A program made the position numbers and the translations under genes. A stretch of 52,346 bases of DNA from Pseudomonas sp. PICF141 (lineage in GTDB: Bacteria > Pseudomonadota > Gammaproteobacteria > Pseudomonadales > Pseudomonadaceae). Below, one piece after another: positions 16,206 through 24,413 of the stretch. The stretch spans positions 1 through 52,346 of the forward strand of contig NZ_MUNM01000045.1 in assembly GCF_002286815.1 (NCBI RefSeq). The letters are read 5' to 3'. Positions within the stretch are counted from its first letter, which is position 1; the number at the start of each line of letters is the position of its first letter. The notes under the pieces are model-generated. The model was not told where the DNA came from. It did no database searches and was given only the letters and a program-made list of their open reading frames with translations.

Positions 16206-19200
16206 TTAGACTTTCTCCACGTTGACCAGGAATGACTTGGATTCCGGGGTTTGTGTGTTGCCATCGCCGAGGAACGGCACCAGGGTGTTGGTCAGGTAAC
16301 CGTGACGGGTGGCGCCGGTGAACCCCCAGTGCAACGGGATACCGATCTGGTGCACCACTTGATTGTTGACCTGCAGCGGACGAATCCGCTTGGTCACCAC
16401 CGCCACCGCTTCGATATGCCCGCGCTTGGAGCTGACCCGCACCCGATCACCGGCCGCAATGCCTTTCTCCCTGGCCAGCACTTCGCCGATTTCGACGAAC
16501 TGCTCAGGCTGGGTCACGGCATTGATCGGGCAATGCTTGGACCAGAAGTGAAAGTGTTCGGTCAGCCGGTAGCTGGTGGCCGCATAAGGGAAGTCCTTGG
16601 CCTGCCCGAGGGTGTCCCAGACGGACTCGAAGACCCGTCCGGCCGGATTGCTGGTCGCCTGCTTGTTGTTAGGGTGCATCGGGTTGATGCCGATGGGCGT
16701 CTCGAACGGTTCATAGTGTTCCGGGAATGGCCCTTCGTTCATCTTGTCGAGGGCGAAGAAACGCGCAACGCCTTCGGGGTTCATGATGAACGGATTCATC
16801 CCGGCTTCCGGCGGCACATCGGCCTTGTAGTCGGGCACGTCGGTGCCGGTCCAGACCTTGCCGTTCCACCACACCAGCCGTTTGTTGGCGTCCCATGGTT
16901 TGCCTTGGGTGTCGCACGAGGCGCGGTTGTAGAGAATCCGTCGATTCGCCGGCCAGGCCCAGGCCCAACCCAGGTTCTGCTTCATGCCGAAAGGGTCGCT
17001 GTTGTCGCGCCGGGCCATGTTGTTGCCCTGCTCGGTCCAGCTGCCGCAGAAGATCCAGCATCCAGACGCCGTGCTGCCATCGTCCTTGAGCTGGCCGAAG
17101 CCGGACAGTTGCTGGCCGGTCTTGATCATCGCGCCCGAAGCGTCGGTGACATCGGAGACGGCGTAGCCGTTGAATTCCCGGGCCAGTTCTTCCGGCGTCG
17201 GATCATCCGGCACTTTGTACGGCCAGTCGAGCTTGAGGATTGGCTCGGCCCAGGCACCGCCGTTGGCCTGGTAACGCTGGCGCAGGCGCAAGAACAGCTC
17301 GGCCATGATCTTCACGTCGGTGTGCGCCTGGCCCGGGCCATCGGCCCCCTTCCAATGCCATTGCAGCCAGCGGCCGCTGTTGACCAGCGAGCCGTTTTCT
17401 TCGGCGAAACAGGTGGTGGGCAGGCGAATGACTTCGGTCTGGATCTCGGCCGTTTGCACATCGTTGTAAGGCCCGGCATTGCGCCAGAACTCCGAGGTTT
17501 CGGTGGCCAACGGGTCCATGACCACCAGCCATTTGAGTTTGGCCAGCGCCTTCATCACCCGGTTCTTGTCCGGCAAGGCGGCGATCGGGTTGAAGCCCTG
17601 ACACATGTAGCCATTGACCTCGCCCCTGCCCATCATGTCGAACATTTTCAGGATGTCGTAGCCGGGAATGTCCAGCTTGGGCAGCCAGTCGTAGCCCCAG
17701 TTGTTCTCGGCGGTGGCATTGGCGCCGTACCAGGCTTTCATCAGGCTGACATGAAACTTGCCGTAGTTCTGCCAGTAGGACATCTGCCCGGGACGCAGCG
17801 GCTTGAGTGCGCGCTTGGCAATGTAGGCGTTGTAGTCCTGTTCGGTCTCGGCCGGCAGGGTCAGGTAACCGGGCAGCAGGTTGGACAGCAAGCCCAGGTC
17901 GGTCAGGCCCTGGATGTTGGAGTGACCGCGCAAGGCATTGACGCCCCCGCCCGGCATGCCGACGTTACCCAGCAGCAGTTGCACCATGGCCGCGCTGCGG
18001 ATCATCTGCGAACCGGTCGAATGCTGGGTCCAGCCCAATGCGTAGAGAATCGTCATGGTTTTGCCCGGCTGCGAGCAGGTGGCGATCTCTTCCCAGATTT
18101 TCTTCATTGCGTCCACGGGCATACCGCAGACCTGACTGGCCAGCTCCAGGGTGTAGCGGCTGTAATGCTGCTTCATCAATTGGTAAACGCAACGTGGGTC
18201 TTGCAAGGTCGGGTCGACTTTGGCGAAACCGTCCTCGCCGATTTCGTAGCCCCAGCCAGACTTGTCGGTGTAGATGCGCTTGCCCGCGTCGTAACCGCTG
18301 AACAAGCCGTCCTCGAAACCGTAGTTGGCCTTGACGATGAACGACACGTCCGTATAGGCGCGCACGTATTCGTGCTGGATCTTGTCTTCGGTCAGCAGGT
18401 AATTGATCAGCCCGCCCATGAAGGCGATGTCGGTGCCGGTGCGGATCGGCGCGTAATAGTCGGCCACCGAGGCGGTACGGGTGAAACGCGGGTCGACCAC
18501 AATCAGCCGCGCCTTGTTATGGGCTTTGGCTTCGGTCACCCATTTGAAACCGCAAGGGTGCGCTTCGGCGGCATTGCCACCCATCACCAGAACCAGATTC
18601 GCGTTGGCGATATCGGTCCAGTGGTTGGTCATGGCACCACGGCCATACGTCGGGGCAAGACTTGCCACCGTCGGGCCATGTCAGACACGTGCCTGGTTAT
18701 CGAACCCCAGCATGCCGAGACTGCGAATCACCTTGTGGGTGATGTAACCCGCTTCGTTGGACGATGCCGACGCCGCGAGGAAACCGGTGCTCAGCCAGCG
18801 GTTCACCGTTTGCCCCTGGGCGTTCTTCTCGACGAAGTGGGCATCGCGATCGGCCTTCATCAAGTCGGCGACGCGATCCAGTGCTTCATCCCAGGAGATA
18901 CGCGTCCACTCCGTAGCGCCGGGCTTGCGCACCTGCGGGTACTGGAGACGGCTGGGGCTGTGAATGAAATCGAGCAGGCCTGCGCCTTTGGGGCAGAGGG
19001 TGCCGCGATTGACCGGGTGGTCGGCATCGCCTTCGATGTGGATGATGCTCTGGGCCACGTTCTTTGCGTTGTCGCCCTGGCTGTACATGATCAAGCCGCA
19101 ACCGACCGAGCAGTACGGGCAGGTGTTGCGGGTTTCATGGGTATGGGCGAGCTTGAAATGACGCACTTGTTCGGCAAAAGCAGGCGCCGGGGCCATCCCC

Positions 19201-19271
19201 AGCGCACCGAGGCTTGAGCCCGCAAGGCCGAGACCAGCGACCTTGAAGAATTGACGACGGTTGAGGTCCAT
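16206..19271 (-). CDS. fdnG: Formate dehydrogenase-N/O catalytic (alpha) subunit, selenoprotein
   Basis: This 1021-residue molybdopterin enzyme oxidises formate to CO2 in the periplasm. It has a twin-arginine signal (NRRQFFKVAG, residues 4-13) for folded export, and the N-terminal [4Fe-4S] Cys set CPYCSVGC (51-58) plus C93. The frame is interrupted at 18681-18683 by TGA in the context ARV-U-HGPTVASLAP; this is residue 197, matching Sec196 of E. coli FdnG. The frame then continues unbroken to 16206. A SECIS-like hairpin follows the UGA. Conventional gene callers would split it at 18681. Total length agrees with E. coli FdnG/FdoG (about 1016). It is the first gene of the operon; whether it is the N or O isoenzyme cannot be told. 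Confidence 0.95.
18640..18683 (-). promoter_or_regulatory. Sec UGA codon and bacterial SECIS element of fdnG
   Basis: The UGA at 18683-18681 is followed on the minus strand by CATGGCCCGACGGTGGCAAG. The stem GGCAAG/CTTGCC (18666-18654) closes a minimal hairpin at the distance expected for SelB binding. The surrounding bases resemble the E. coli fdnG/fdhF SECIS as I recall them. Confidence 0.8.
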
Positions 19272-19494
19272 CGTGCACTCCTGATCAGGTGGAAACCCGG
19301 TGCATTGGCCGGGTTTTTCTGGACGATCACGGTGACGGCAACGGAACTACCGCCACTTTAAACTGTAGACAATGCTGTTTTGTGCGGTGTGAAAACCGAC
19401 AGTCGGGTAATCCCCGAGCCACAGGTAGCTCCCACAGAGGTTGGCGCTTATCATGACCACCGGATTAATCCCCACGCCTTTTATGAGACTGAGC

Positions 19495-20649
19495 ATGACT
19501 TTCGATTTTGATCAGGTGTTCGACCGCCATGGCACCGGCAGTACCAAATGGAGCCGCTACCCGGCCGACGTATTGCCGATGTGGGTCGCCGACATGGACT
19601 TTGCCGCGCCGCCCGCGATCATCCAGGCGCTGCAAAAACGCCTGGAACACCCGATGCTCGGTTACAGCGTGGCCCAGGATGACTTGCGAGAAGCCATCGT
19701 CGCCGACCTGTGGAACAAATACGCCTGGCGCGTGCAGCCTCAAGAGCTGGTCTTCCTGCCGGGTATCGAGTCGGGGTTCAACATGGCCCTGCATGCGCTG
19801 GTTCAACCGCAGCAGAACGTGGTGGTACAAACGCCAAACTACCCGCCGCTACGCCATGCGTCGGGCCACTGGCAGCTGAACAAAGTCGAACTGGATTTCG
19901 ACGCATTGGCCGATGGCACCTATGCCACGCCACTCGATGCCTTGCGCCAGGCCCTGCAGGGCGGCGGCGCGCTGCTGCTGAGCAACCCGCATAACCCGCT
20001 GGGCAAGGTCTTCCCACGCGAGGAACTGCAAGCGGTCGCCGACATTTGCCTGGCACAGGACGCCTGGATCATCTCCGACGAGATCCACTCCGAACTGTGC
20101 TTCGACGGGCGCGTACACATTCCGACCGCCTCGCTCAGCCCGCAGATCGCCCAGCGCACCATCACCCTGATGTCAGCGAGCAAGGCCTACAACATCGCCG
20201 GTTTAAAGACGGCGTTCATGATCATTCAGGACGCGGCACTGCGTCATCGGGTCAACAGCGCTCGCTGCGGCATGGTCGACAGCGTCAACCCGCTGGGCCT
20301 GGAAGCCACCCGCGTCGCCTACAACGAAGGCGGCCCGTGGCTGACCGAACTCATGGCCTACCTGCAAGGCAATCGGGACTATCTGGTGGAGGCGGTTCGT
20401 ACGCGGCTGCCGGGTGTGAGCATGAACATTCCTCAGGGCACTTACCTGGCATGGCTCGACTGCACGGCGCTGGGGCTGGATAACCCGCAGCAGTTCTTCC
20501 TTGAGCAAGCCAAGGTCGGGCTGAGCGCAGGGCTGGATTTCGGCGATCACGCCCGGCAGTTCGTGCGCTTGAACTTCGGCTGCCCGCGGGCGCTGCTGGA
20601 AGAAGGAATCGCGCGGATGGAGCGTAGTTTGCGTAACCGCCAGGCCTGA
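19495..20649 (+). CDS. PatB/MalY-type PLP C-S lyase (cystathionine beta-lyase family)
   Basis: This fold-type I aminotransferase-like protein of 384 residues matches the MalY/PatB subfamily. It starts FDFDQVFDRHGTGSTKWSRY, continues LPMWVADMDFAAPPAI, and has LLLSNPHNPLGKVF (Asn binding PLP O3'), WIISDEIHSELCFDG (Asp) and the Schiff-base Lys in LMSASKAYNIAGLKTAF. Members cleave cystathionine or S-alkyl-cysteines to pyruvate, ammonia and a thiol. The start at 19495 fits the family N-terminus; upstream in-frame starts (TTG 19441, ATG 19453 and 19483) add residues with no homology pattern. It is divergent from fdnG. Confidence 0.88.
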   Translation: MTFDFDQVFDRHGTGSTKWSRYPADVLPMWVADMDFAAPPAIIQALQKRLEHPMLGYSVAQDDLREAIVADLWNKYAWRVQPQELVFLPGIESGFNMALHALVQPQQNVVVQTPNYPPLRHASGHWQLNKVELDFDALADGTYATPLDALRQALQGGGALLLSNPHNPLGKVFPREELQAVADICLAQDAWIISDEIHSELCFDGRVHIPTASLSPQIAQRTITLMSASKAYNIAGLKTAFMIIQDAALRHRVNSARCGMVDSVNPLGLEATRVAYNEGGPWLTELMAYLQGNRDYLVEAVRTRLPGVSMNIPQGTYLAWLDCTALGLDNPQQFFLEQAKVGLSAGLDFGDHARQFVRLNFGCPRALLEEGIARMERSLRNRQA

Positions 20650-20667
20650 CGCCCCAGGTTGACACCG

Positions 20668-20697
20668 AAAACCCGATGCCTGTGTATCGGGTTTTTT
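20668..20697. terminator. Bidirectional Rho-independent terminator
   Basis: ACCCGAT (20671-20677) pairs with ATCGGGT (20686-20692), flanked by an A-run (20668-20671) and T6 (20692-20697). It serves the PatB gene on the plus strand and the small lipoprotein gene at 20727-20900 on the minus strand. Confidence 0.85.
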
Positions 20698-20726
20698 ATG
20701 GGCGATATGCCGGCATTGAATCCTGT

Positions 20727-20900
20727 TCAAGGCGTTATGCGCTCCAAGCAAGCCTTGATCAAGGCTTCCCGCTTCTGATCGTCCGGCAGCTTCATGAAGT
20801 TTTTCGGCTCGCAATTTTTCTCGTTCACATCGTATTTGTTTTCACAGCCTGCGAGACATGCCAACGACAGTGCCAGTGCAACGAACGATTGAGTGTTCAT
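20727..20900 (-). CDS. Small lipoprotein, 57 residues
   Basis: This short gene reads MNTQSFVALALSLACLAGC at its start: a lipoprotein signal with lipobox LAGC and lipidated Cys19. The mature part of 39 residues (CENKYDVNEKNCEPKNFM and onward) has two further Cys residues (30 and 51) that could form a disulphide, and a charged helix DDQKREALIKACLERI. GAGGAG lies 7 nt before the ATG, and a terminator lies 30 nt after the stop. The family is not recognised by name. Similar entericidin-sized lipoproteins are common in Pseudomonas. It is easily missed because of its size. Confidence 0.75.
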   Translation of the reverse strand: MNTQSFVALALSLACLAGCENKYDVNEKNCEPKNFMKLPDDQKREALIKACLERITP

Positions 20901-21095
20901 GAGCAACTCCTCACCGAGTTTTCTTGCATCGCATTGAGCCTAACTCATGAGTTGAGTGTATGCAGGAACAGCGAACTTTCCTCTGCGCTAAACCTGTCGG
21001 AAGTCCAACCGAACTCAAGACAAAAGACCGGGGTCAACCCTCAACGAGCGCTGGTGGCGCTCGGATCTTTTGCCTTGAACAGAGGAGATTTCCCG

Positions 21096-21953
21096 ATGAC
21101 TGACTATCCAAAACCACCCTTCCCGAAACAAAGCCAGCCAGTCCCCGGAGCCCAGATGAAAATGGACCCTTATCCGGATTGTGGCGAGCAGAGCTACAAA
21201 GGTTCGGGTCGGCTGGAGGGCAAGATTGCCCTGATCACCGGTGCCGACAGCGGCATCGGCCGTGCGGTGGCGATTGCTTTCGCCCGGGAAGGCGCGGATG
21301 TGGTGGTGGCCTATCTGAATGAGCAGGAAGATGCGCAGGAAACCGCACGCTGGGTCGAACAGGCCGGTCGCCAATGCCTGCTGCTGCCTGGCGATGTGGG
21401 GCAGAAAGCGCACTGCCAGGCGCTGGTGGACAAAACGGTGGAGCGCTTTGGCCGGATCGACATTCTAGTCAACAACGCCGCATTTCAGATGACCCACGAA
21501 AACATCGAAGACATCCCGGACGAAGAATGGGTAATGACTTTCGATGTGAACATCACGGCCATGTTCCGGCTCTGTCAGGCCGCGTTAAAACACATGAAGC
21601 CTGGCAGTTCGATCATCAACACCAGTTCGATCAACTCCGACATGCCCAAGCCGACATTGCTGGCCTACGCGACCACGAAGGGCGCGATTGCCAACTTCAC
21701 CGCCGGCCTGGCGCAGATGCTGGGGCCAAAGAATATCCGGGTAAACAGCGTGGCGCCGGGGCCGATCTGGACGCCGTTGATCGTCTCGACCATGCCCGAG
21801 GAAGACGTGCAGAACTTCGGTTCGCAAACCCCGCTCGGTCGCCCCGGCCAACCGGCGGAAGTCGCGCCGATCTATGTGCTGCTGGCCTCGGATGAAGCCA
21901 GTTACATCACCGGGCAACGCTATGGTGTCACGGGCGGCAAGCCGATGCTTTGA
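21096..21953 (+). CDS. SDR-family NAD(P)-dependent oxidoreductase (YghA/YhdF-like)
   Basis: This 285-residue short-chain dehydrogenase has the N-terminal extension typical of the YghA group (PKPPFPKQSQPVPG, then MDPYPDCGEQSYKGSGRLEGK). Next come the cofactor motif TGADSGIGRAVA, the NNAA motif (LVNNAAFQ), the catalytic Ser in INTSSINS, and Tyr/Lys in YATTKGA. All catalytic residues are present. The substrate is unknown; close relatives are often general-stress proteins in Gram-positive bacteria and glycerol or aldehyde reductases in others. AGAGGAG lies 8-9 nt before the ATG at 21096. The frame extends upstream to 20676, but those residues are not SDR-like. Confidence 0.88.
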   Translation: MTDYPKPPFPKQSQPVPGAQMKMDPYPDCGEQSYKGSGRLEGKIALITGADSGIGRAVAIAFAREGADVVVAYLNEQEDAQETARWVEQAGRQCLLLPGDVGQKAHCQALVDKTVERFGRIDILVNNAAFQMTHENIEDIPDEEWVMTFDVNITAMFRLCQAALKHMKPGSSIINTSSINSDMPKPTLLAYATTKGAIANFTAGLAQMLGPKNIRVNSVAPGPIWTPLIVSTMPEEDVQNFGSQTPLGRPGQPAEVAPIYVLLASDEASYITGQRYGVTGGKPML

Positions 21954-21970
21954 CGCAATCGGCATGGCCT

Positions 21971-22076
21971 GCGATCGCCCCCGTAGGAGCTGCCGAAGGC
22001 TGCGATCTTTTGATCTTGCTTTTGCTGACATCAAAGTCAAAAGATCGCAGCCTTCGGCAGCTCCTACGGGGATCGC
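21971..22076. repeat. Long near-perfect inverted repeat between convergent genes
   Basis: The left arm runs from GCGATCG (21971) through CGTAGGAGCTGCCGAAGGCT to CTTTTGA (about 22013). The right arm is its complement from TCAAAAG (22037) to 22076. Over 30 bp pair perfectly around a spacer of about 24 nt. It lies between the SDR and DUF421 genes and could act as a bidirectional terminator or REP pair. Confidence 0.75.
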
Positions 22077-22082
22077 GGTGAA

Positions 22083-22529
22083 TCAGGGTTCTTGAGCAAT
22101 CACCGATATCTTGCCATTGCGCTCGATGATGGCGAATTTGATCTGCTCAAGGGTTTCAATGCCCTGGCTCGAACGCGCGGCTTCCATGATATCTGCTTCG
22201 ACCAGTCGCGCATTGCGCAGGCGCTGATGCAGGATCTTGCCGTTTTCGACAATGATCGTCGGCCCGCCATCGATCAGCCGCTGCACCCATTGCGAGCGCT
22301 GTTTGAGCAGTGAAAGGCCGACGTCAAGGGCAATCAGCGTGATGATCACCAGCATCGAATTGGTCAGGGAAAAATCATTACCCACCAGCGCTTGTTGGGT
22401 CGCCTCGCCGATGATCATCAGCAGCACGAAATCAAACGTCGTCAGTTCGGCCAGCGAGCGCCGACCGGCGATCTTGAACAGCACCATCAATGCCAGGTAC
22501 ATCACGACTGCGCGCACTACCGAATCCAT
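22083..22529 (-). CDS. DUF421/YetF-YcaP family membrane protein
   Basis: This 148-residue protein has three N-terminal transmembrane helices (VVRAVVMYLALMVLFKIAG, FDFVLLMIIGEATQQALV, NSMLVIITLIALDVGLSLL). A cytoplasmic domain starts near residue 85 with the family signature DGGPTIIVENGKI, followed by RLVEADIMEAARSSQG. YetF-type proteins are inner-membrane proteins of uncertain role, often stress or sporulation linked. It is shorter than Bacillus YetF (about 230) because it carries only one copy of the soluble subdomain, as is usual in Pseudomonas. It is the last gene of an operon with the genes at 22537 and 23052. Confidence 0.85.
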   Translation of the reverse strand: MDSVVRAVVMYLALMVLFKIAGRRSLAELTTFDFVLLMIIGEATQQALVGNDFSLTNSMLVIITLIALDVGLSLLKQRSQWVQRLIDGGPTIIVENGKILHQRLRNARLVEADIMEAARSSQGIETLEQIKFAIIERNGKISVIAQEP

Positions 22530-22536
22530 AAGTCAC

Positions 22537-23055
22537 CTAAGGGAAAATGAATTGATCCACCTTGACGGAGGCTGCACCGGGCGAGGCGATATGGCTGCGA
22601 AACAGGCCCAGCCCCTCGCCACGCAAAGTCAGGTAAAGACTGGCCTGCCCTTGCGCGTCCGTTTGTACCCACAGTTTCATGCCCTGCTCGCCACTGAGTG
22701 CACGCACAGGTTCCGGTTGCAGGGTTTCGATTTCGAAGCCCTCCAGCAGTTTACCGGTCAGTTCCAGCTCAACCGTGGTATCCGGCCGGCCCACCACACT
22801 GACCTTCATCGGATTGGTCGAGCCATGACGGTGGAACATCTCGTACTCCACCCGCACCTTGCCATCGCTGCCCAGAACGTCCCGGGAACTGAGCGGGCCA
22901 CGGGAAAACAAGCCAAGCAACGCCAACACCACCAGCAGCACCATCACGTACCAGCCCCAGCGTTCGAATCGCCAGACCTTGATCTGATAGGCCATGTCTT
23001 CGCGCACCGGAAAATCGCGGCTGTCGTATTCGGTACGGCGGGAATGCTCGTTCAT
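22537..23055 (-). CDS. Single-pass membrane protein of unknown function
   Basis: This 172-residue protein has a cytoplasmic N-terminus of about 34 residues (EHSRRTEYDSRDFPVREDM), one transmembrane helix (WYVMVLLVVLALLGLF, about 35-50), and a beta-rich periplasmic domain containing VRVEYEMFHRHGSTNPMKV, LELTGKLLEGFEIE and LYLTLRGEGLGLFR. I do not recognise a named family. It overlaps the preceding CinA-type gene by 4 nt (ATGA) and is followed 7 nt later by the DUF421 gene, so the three are one operon. Confidence 0.75.
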   Translation of the reverse strand: MNEHSRRTEYDSRDFPVREDMAYQIKVWRFERWGWYVMVLLVVLALLGLFSRGPLSSRDVLGSDGKVRVEYEMFHRHGSTNPMKVSVVGRPDTTVELELTGKLLEGFEIETLQPEPVRALSGEQGMKLWVQTDAQGQASLYLTLRGEGLGLFRSHIASPGAASVKVDQFIFP

Positions 23056-23576
23056 TGGTTTACCCGATCTTGTTCACCGGTCTTGTCACCGGCCAGGGCG
23101 CGTTTGTGAAAAAACGAGATCCGCTTCAAGGCATGTTCGGCGGCCAGCAACTGAACCTTGCTGCGCGAGCCGTAAAAGCGATGCTGTTGAGTGAATACCC
23201 ACTTTCCTTTCTCGGTCTGATAAGCCCAGGCAAAACAGACGGTACCTGCCGGAATCCCGTCGACATCCTCCGGCCCCAGGATACCGGTGGTGGCCACGGC
23301 GACGTTGGCGGTGCTGTCGAGCAAGGCGCCCAAGGCCATTTCGCGAGCGACTTCGCAACTGGTCAGGTTGAAGGCTTCGATCGTATGGGGGCTGACGTTC
23401 AGTAACCGCTGTTTGGCTTCAGAAGAATAGACCACGTAGCCACTCTCGATCAGGTCCCCGCTGCCTGGCACTTCGGCCAGTAAAGTCACGATCTTTCCGG
23501 CGGTACAGGACTCGGCAGTGGTCAGTCGCAGGTCGTGGTGGCGCAAATATTCGACGACGGTATGGCTGACGTTCAT
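23052..23576 (-). CDS. CinA-family (PncC-type) nicotinamide-nucleotide amidohydrolase
   Basis: This 174-residue protein consists of the CinA C-terminal domain only. It contains LTTAESCTAGKIVTLLAEVPGS (catalytic Ser in the ESCT motif), GYVVYSSEAKQRLLNV, the ATTGILGP loop and PAGTVCFAW. Stand-alone members deamidate NMN to nicotinate mononucleotide in pyridine-nucleotide recycling. The canonical ESCTGG is ESCTAG here. The start at 23576 has GGAGG 8 nt upstream; an ATG at 23594 is in frame but lacks such a site. Many Pseudomonas carry another CinA copy near recA, so this may be a paralog. It is first in a three-gene operon. Confidence 0.85.
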   Translation of the reverse strand: MNVSHTVVEYLRHHDLRLTTAESCTAGKIVTLLAEVPGSGDLIESGYVVYSSEAKQRLLNVSPHTIEAFNLTSCEVAREMALGALLDSTANVAVATTGILGPEDVDGIPAGTVCFAWAYQTEKGKWVFTQQHRFYGSRSKVQLLAAEHALKRISFFHKRALAGDKTGEQDRVNQ

Positions 23577-23746
23577 GGCAGGGCCTCCAGGCAAGAGGAA
23601 CTGCTCGGTTGACCTTTGACGCTTGCAAACATTCCCTCGGGCAGACCGCCCATACCCCCCGATAAAAAATGAACCCCCGGCGCTGGATGCACCTCAATAC
23701 TGTTAGGGAGCCCCTTTGAAGGGCTGCTTGTTATCTGGAGGTCGAT

Positions 23747-24358
23747 ATGTCCGCACCTTTTGTCAGGCTCTTCACTCAGCCCAATTTCGTCTGGACAGAT
23801 ATCCGCAAAGAAGAAGAAGCGAATCCGCGCCATTACCTCGCTCATCTCCTGCTGCTGGCCTTGATTCCCGCCGTGTGCCTGTTTATCGGGACCACCTACG
23901 TCGGCTGGAGCCTGGTCGAAAACGAAACGGTCAAACTCAGTGCCGCCAGCGCCCTGCAACTCTGTGGGCTGCTGTACCTGAGCATCATTGTCGGCGTGGT
24001 GCTGATGGGGCTGTTCATCCGCTGGATGTCGCGCACCTTCGACTCACGCCCCACCGTCAATCAGTGCATCGGTTTTGCTGCCTACACGGTCACTCCGTTT
24101 TTCCTCGCAGGTATCGCCGGGCTCTATCCGAGTCGCTGGCTGGCGATCACCGTGCTGGGAGCGGCCTCCCTCTATTCGACGTTTCTGCTGTTCGTCGGTT
24201 TGCCGATCTTCATGCACGAGCGCAAGGAGCAAGGCCTGCTGTATGCGGCGAGCGTGTGGGGCGTCGGGCTATTGGTACTGGTAACGATTTTGGTGGAGAT
24301 GATTCTGCTCTGGTTCAACTACCTGGGGCCTGAATACCTGCGCGTGTCCGGCGTTTGA
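23747..24358 (+). CDS. Yip1-family inner-membrane protein
   Basis: This 203-residue protein has five predicted transmembrane helices, starting with LLLLALIPAVCLFIGTTYVG and ending with VGLLVLVTILVEMILLWFNY. The start VRLFTQPNFVWTDIRKEE and the central segment NQCIGFAAYTVTPFFLAGI match bacterial Yip1-family proteins, whose role is unknown. TCTGGAGG lies 6 nt before the ATG. It precedes the antiporter gene by 55 nt and could be co-transcribed with it. Confidence 0.82.
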   Translation: MSAPFVRLFTQPNFVWTDIRKEEEANPRHYLAHLLLLALIPAVCLFIGTTYVGWSLVENETVKLSAASALQLCGLLYLSIIVGVVLMGLFIRWMSRTFDSRPTVNQCIGFAAYTVTPFFLAGIAGLYPSRWLAITVLGAASLYSTFLLFVGLPIFMHERKEQGLLYAASVWGVGLLVLVTILVEMILLWFNYLGPEYLRVSGV

Positions 24359-24413
24359 TTGTGCTGAGTCCGCTATCCGCCGACGGTCGGCGGTACACCT
24401 CCGAGAACCGGCC

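Noticed and set aside
16206..18668. A separate 820-codon gene downstream of a short 196-codon gene at 18681-19271
   Set aside because: The two frames are continuous across one TGA in the exact selenocysteine context of FdnG, with tRNA-Sec, SelA and SelB encoded nearby, so they are one selenoprotein and not a frameshift or pseudogene.
16251..19217. A 988-codon plus-strand open frame opposite fdnG
   Set aside because: It is a shadow of the high-GC minus-strand gene: no ribosome-binding site, no recognisable domain, and composition typical of antisense translation.
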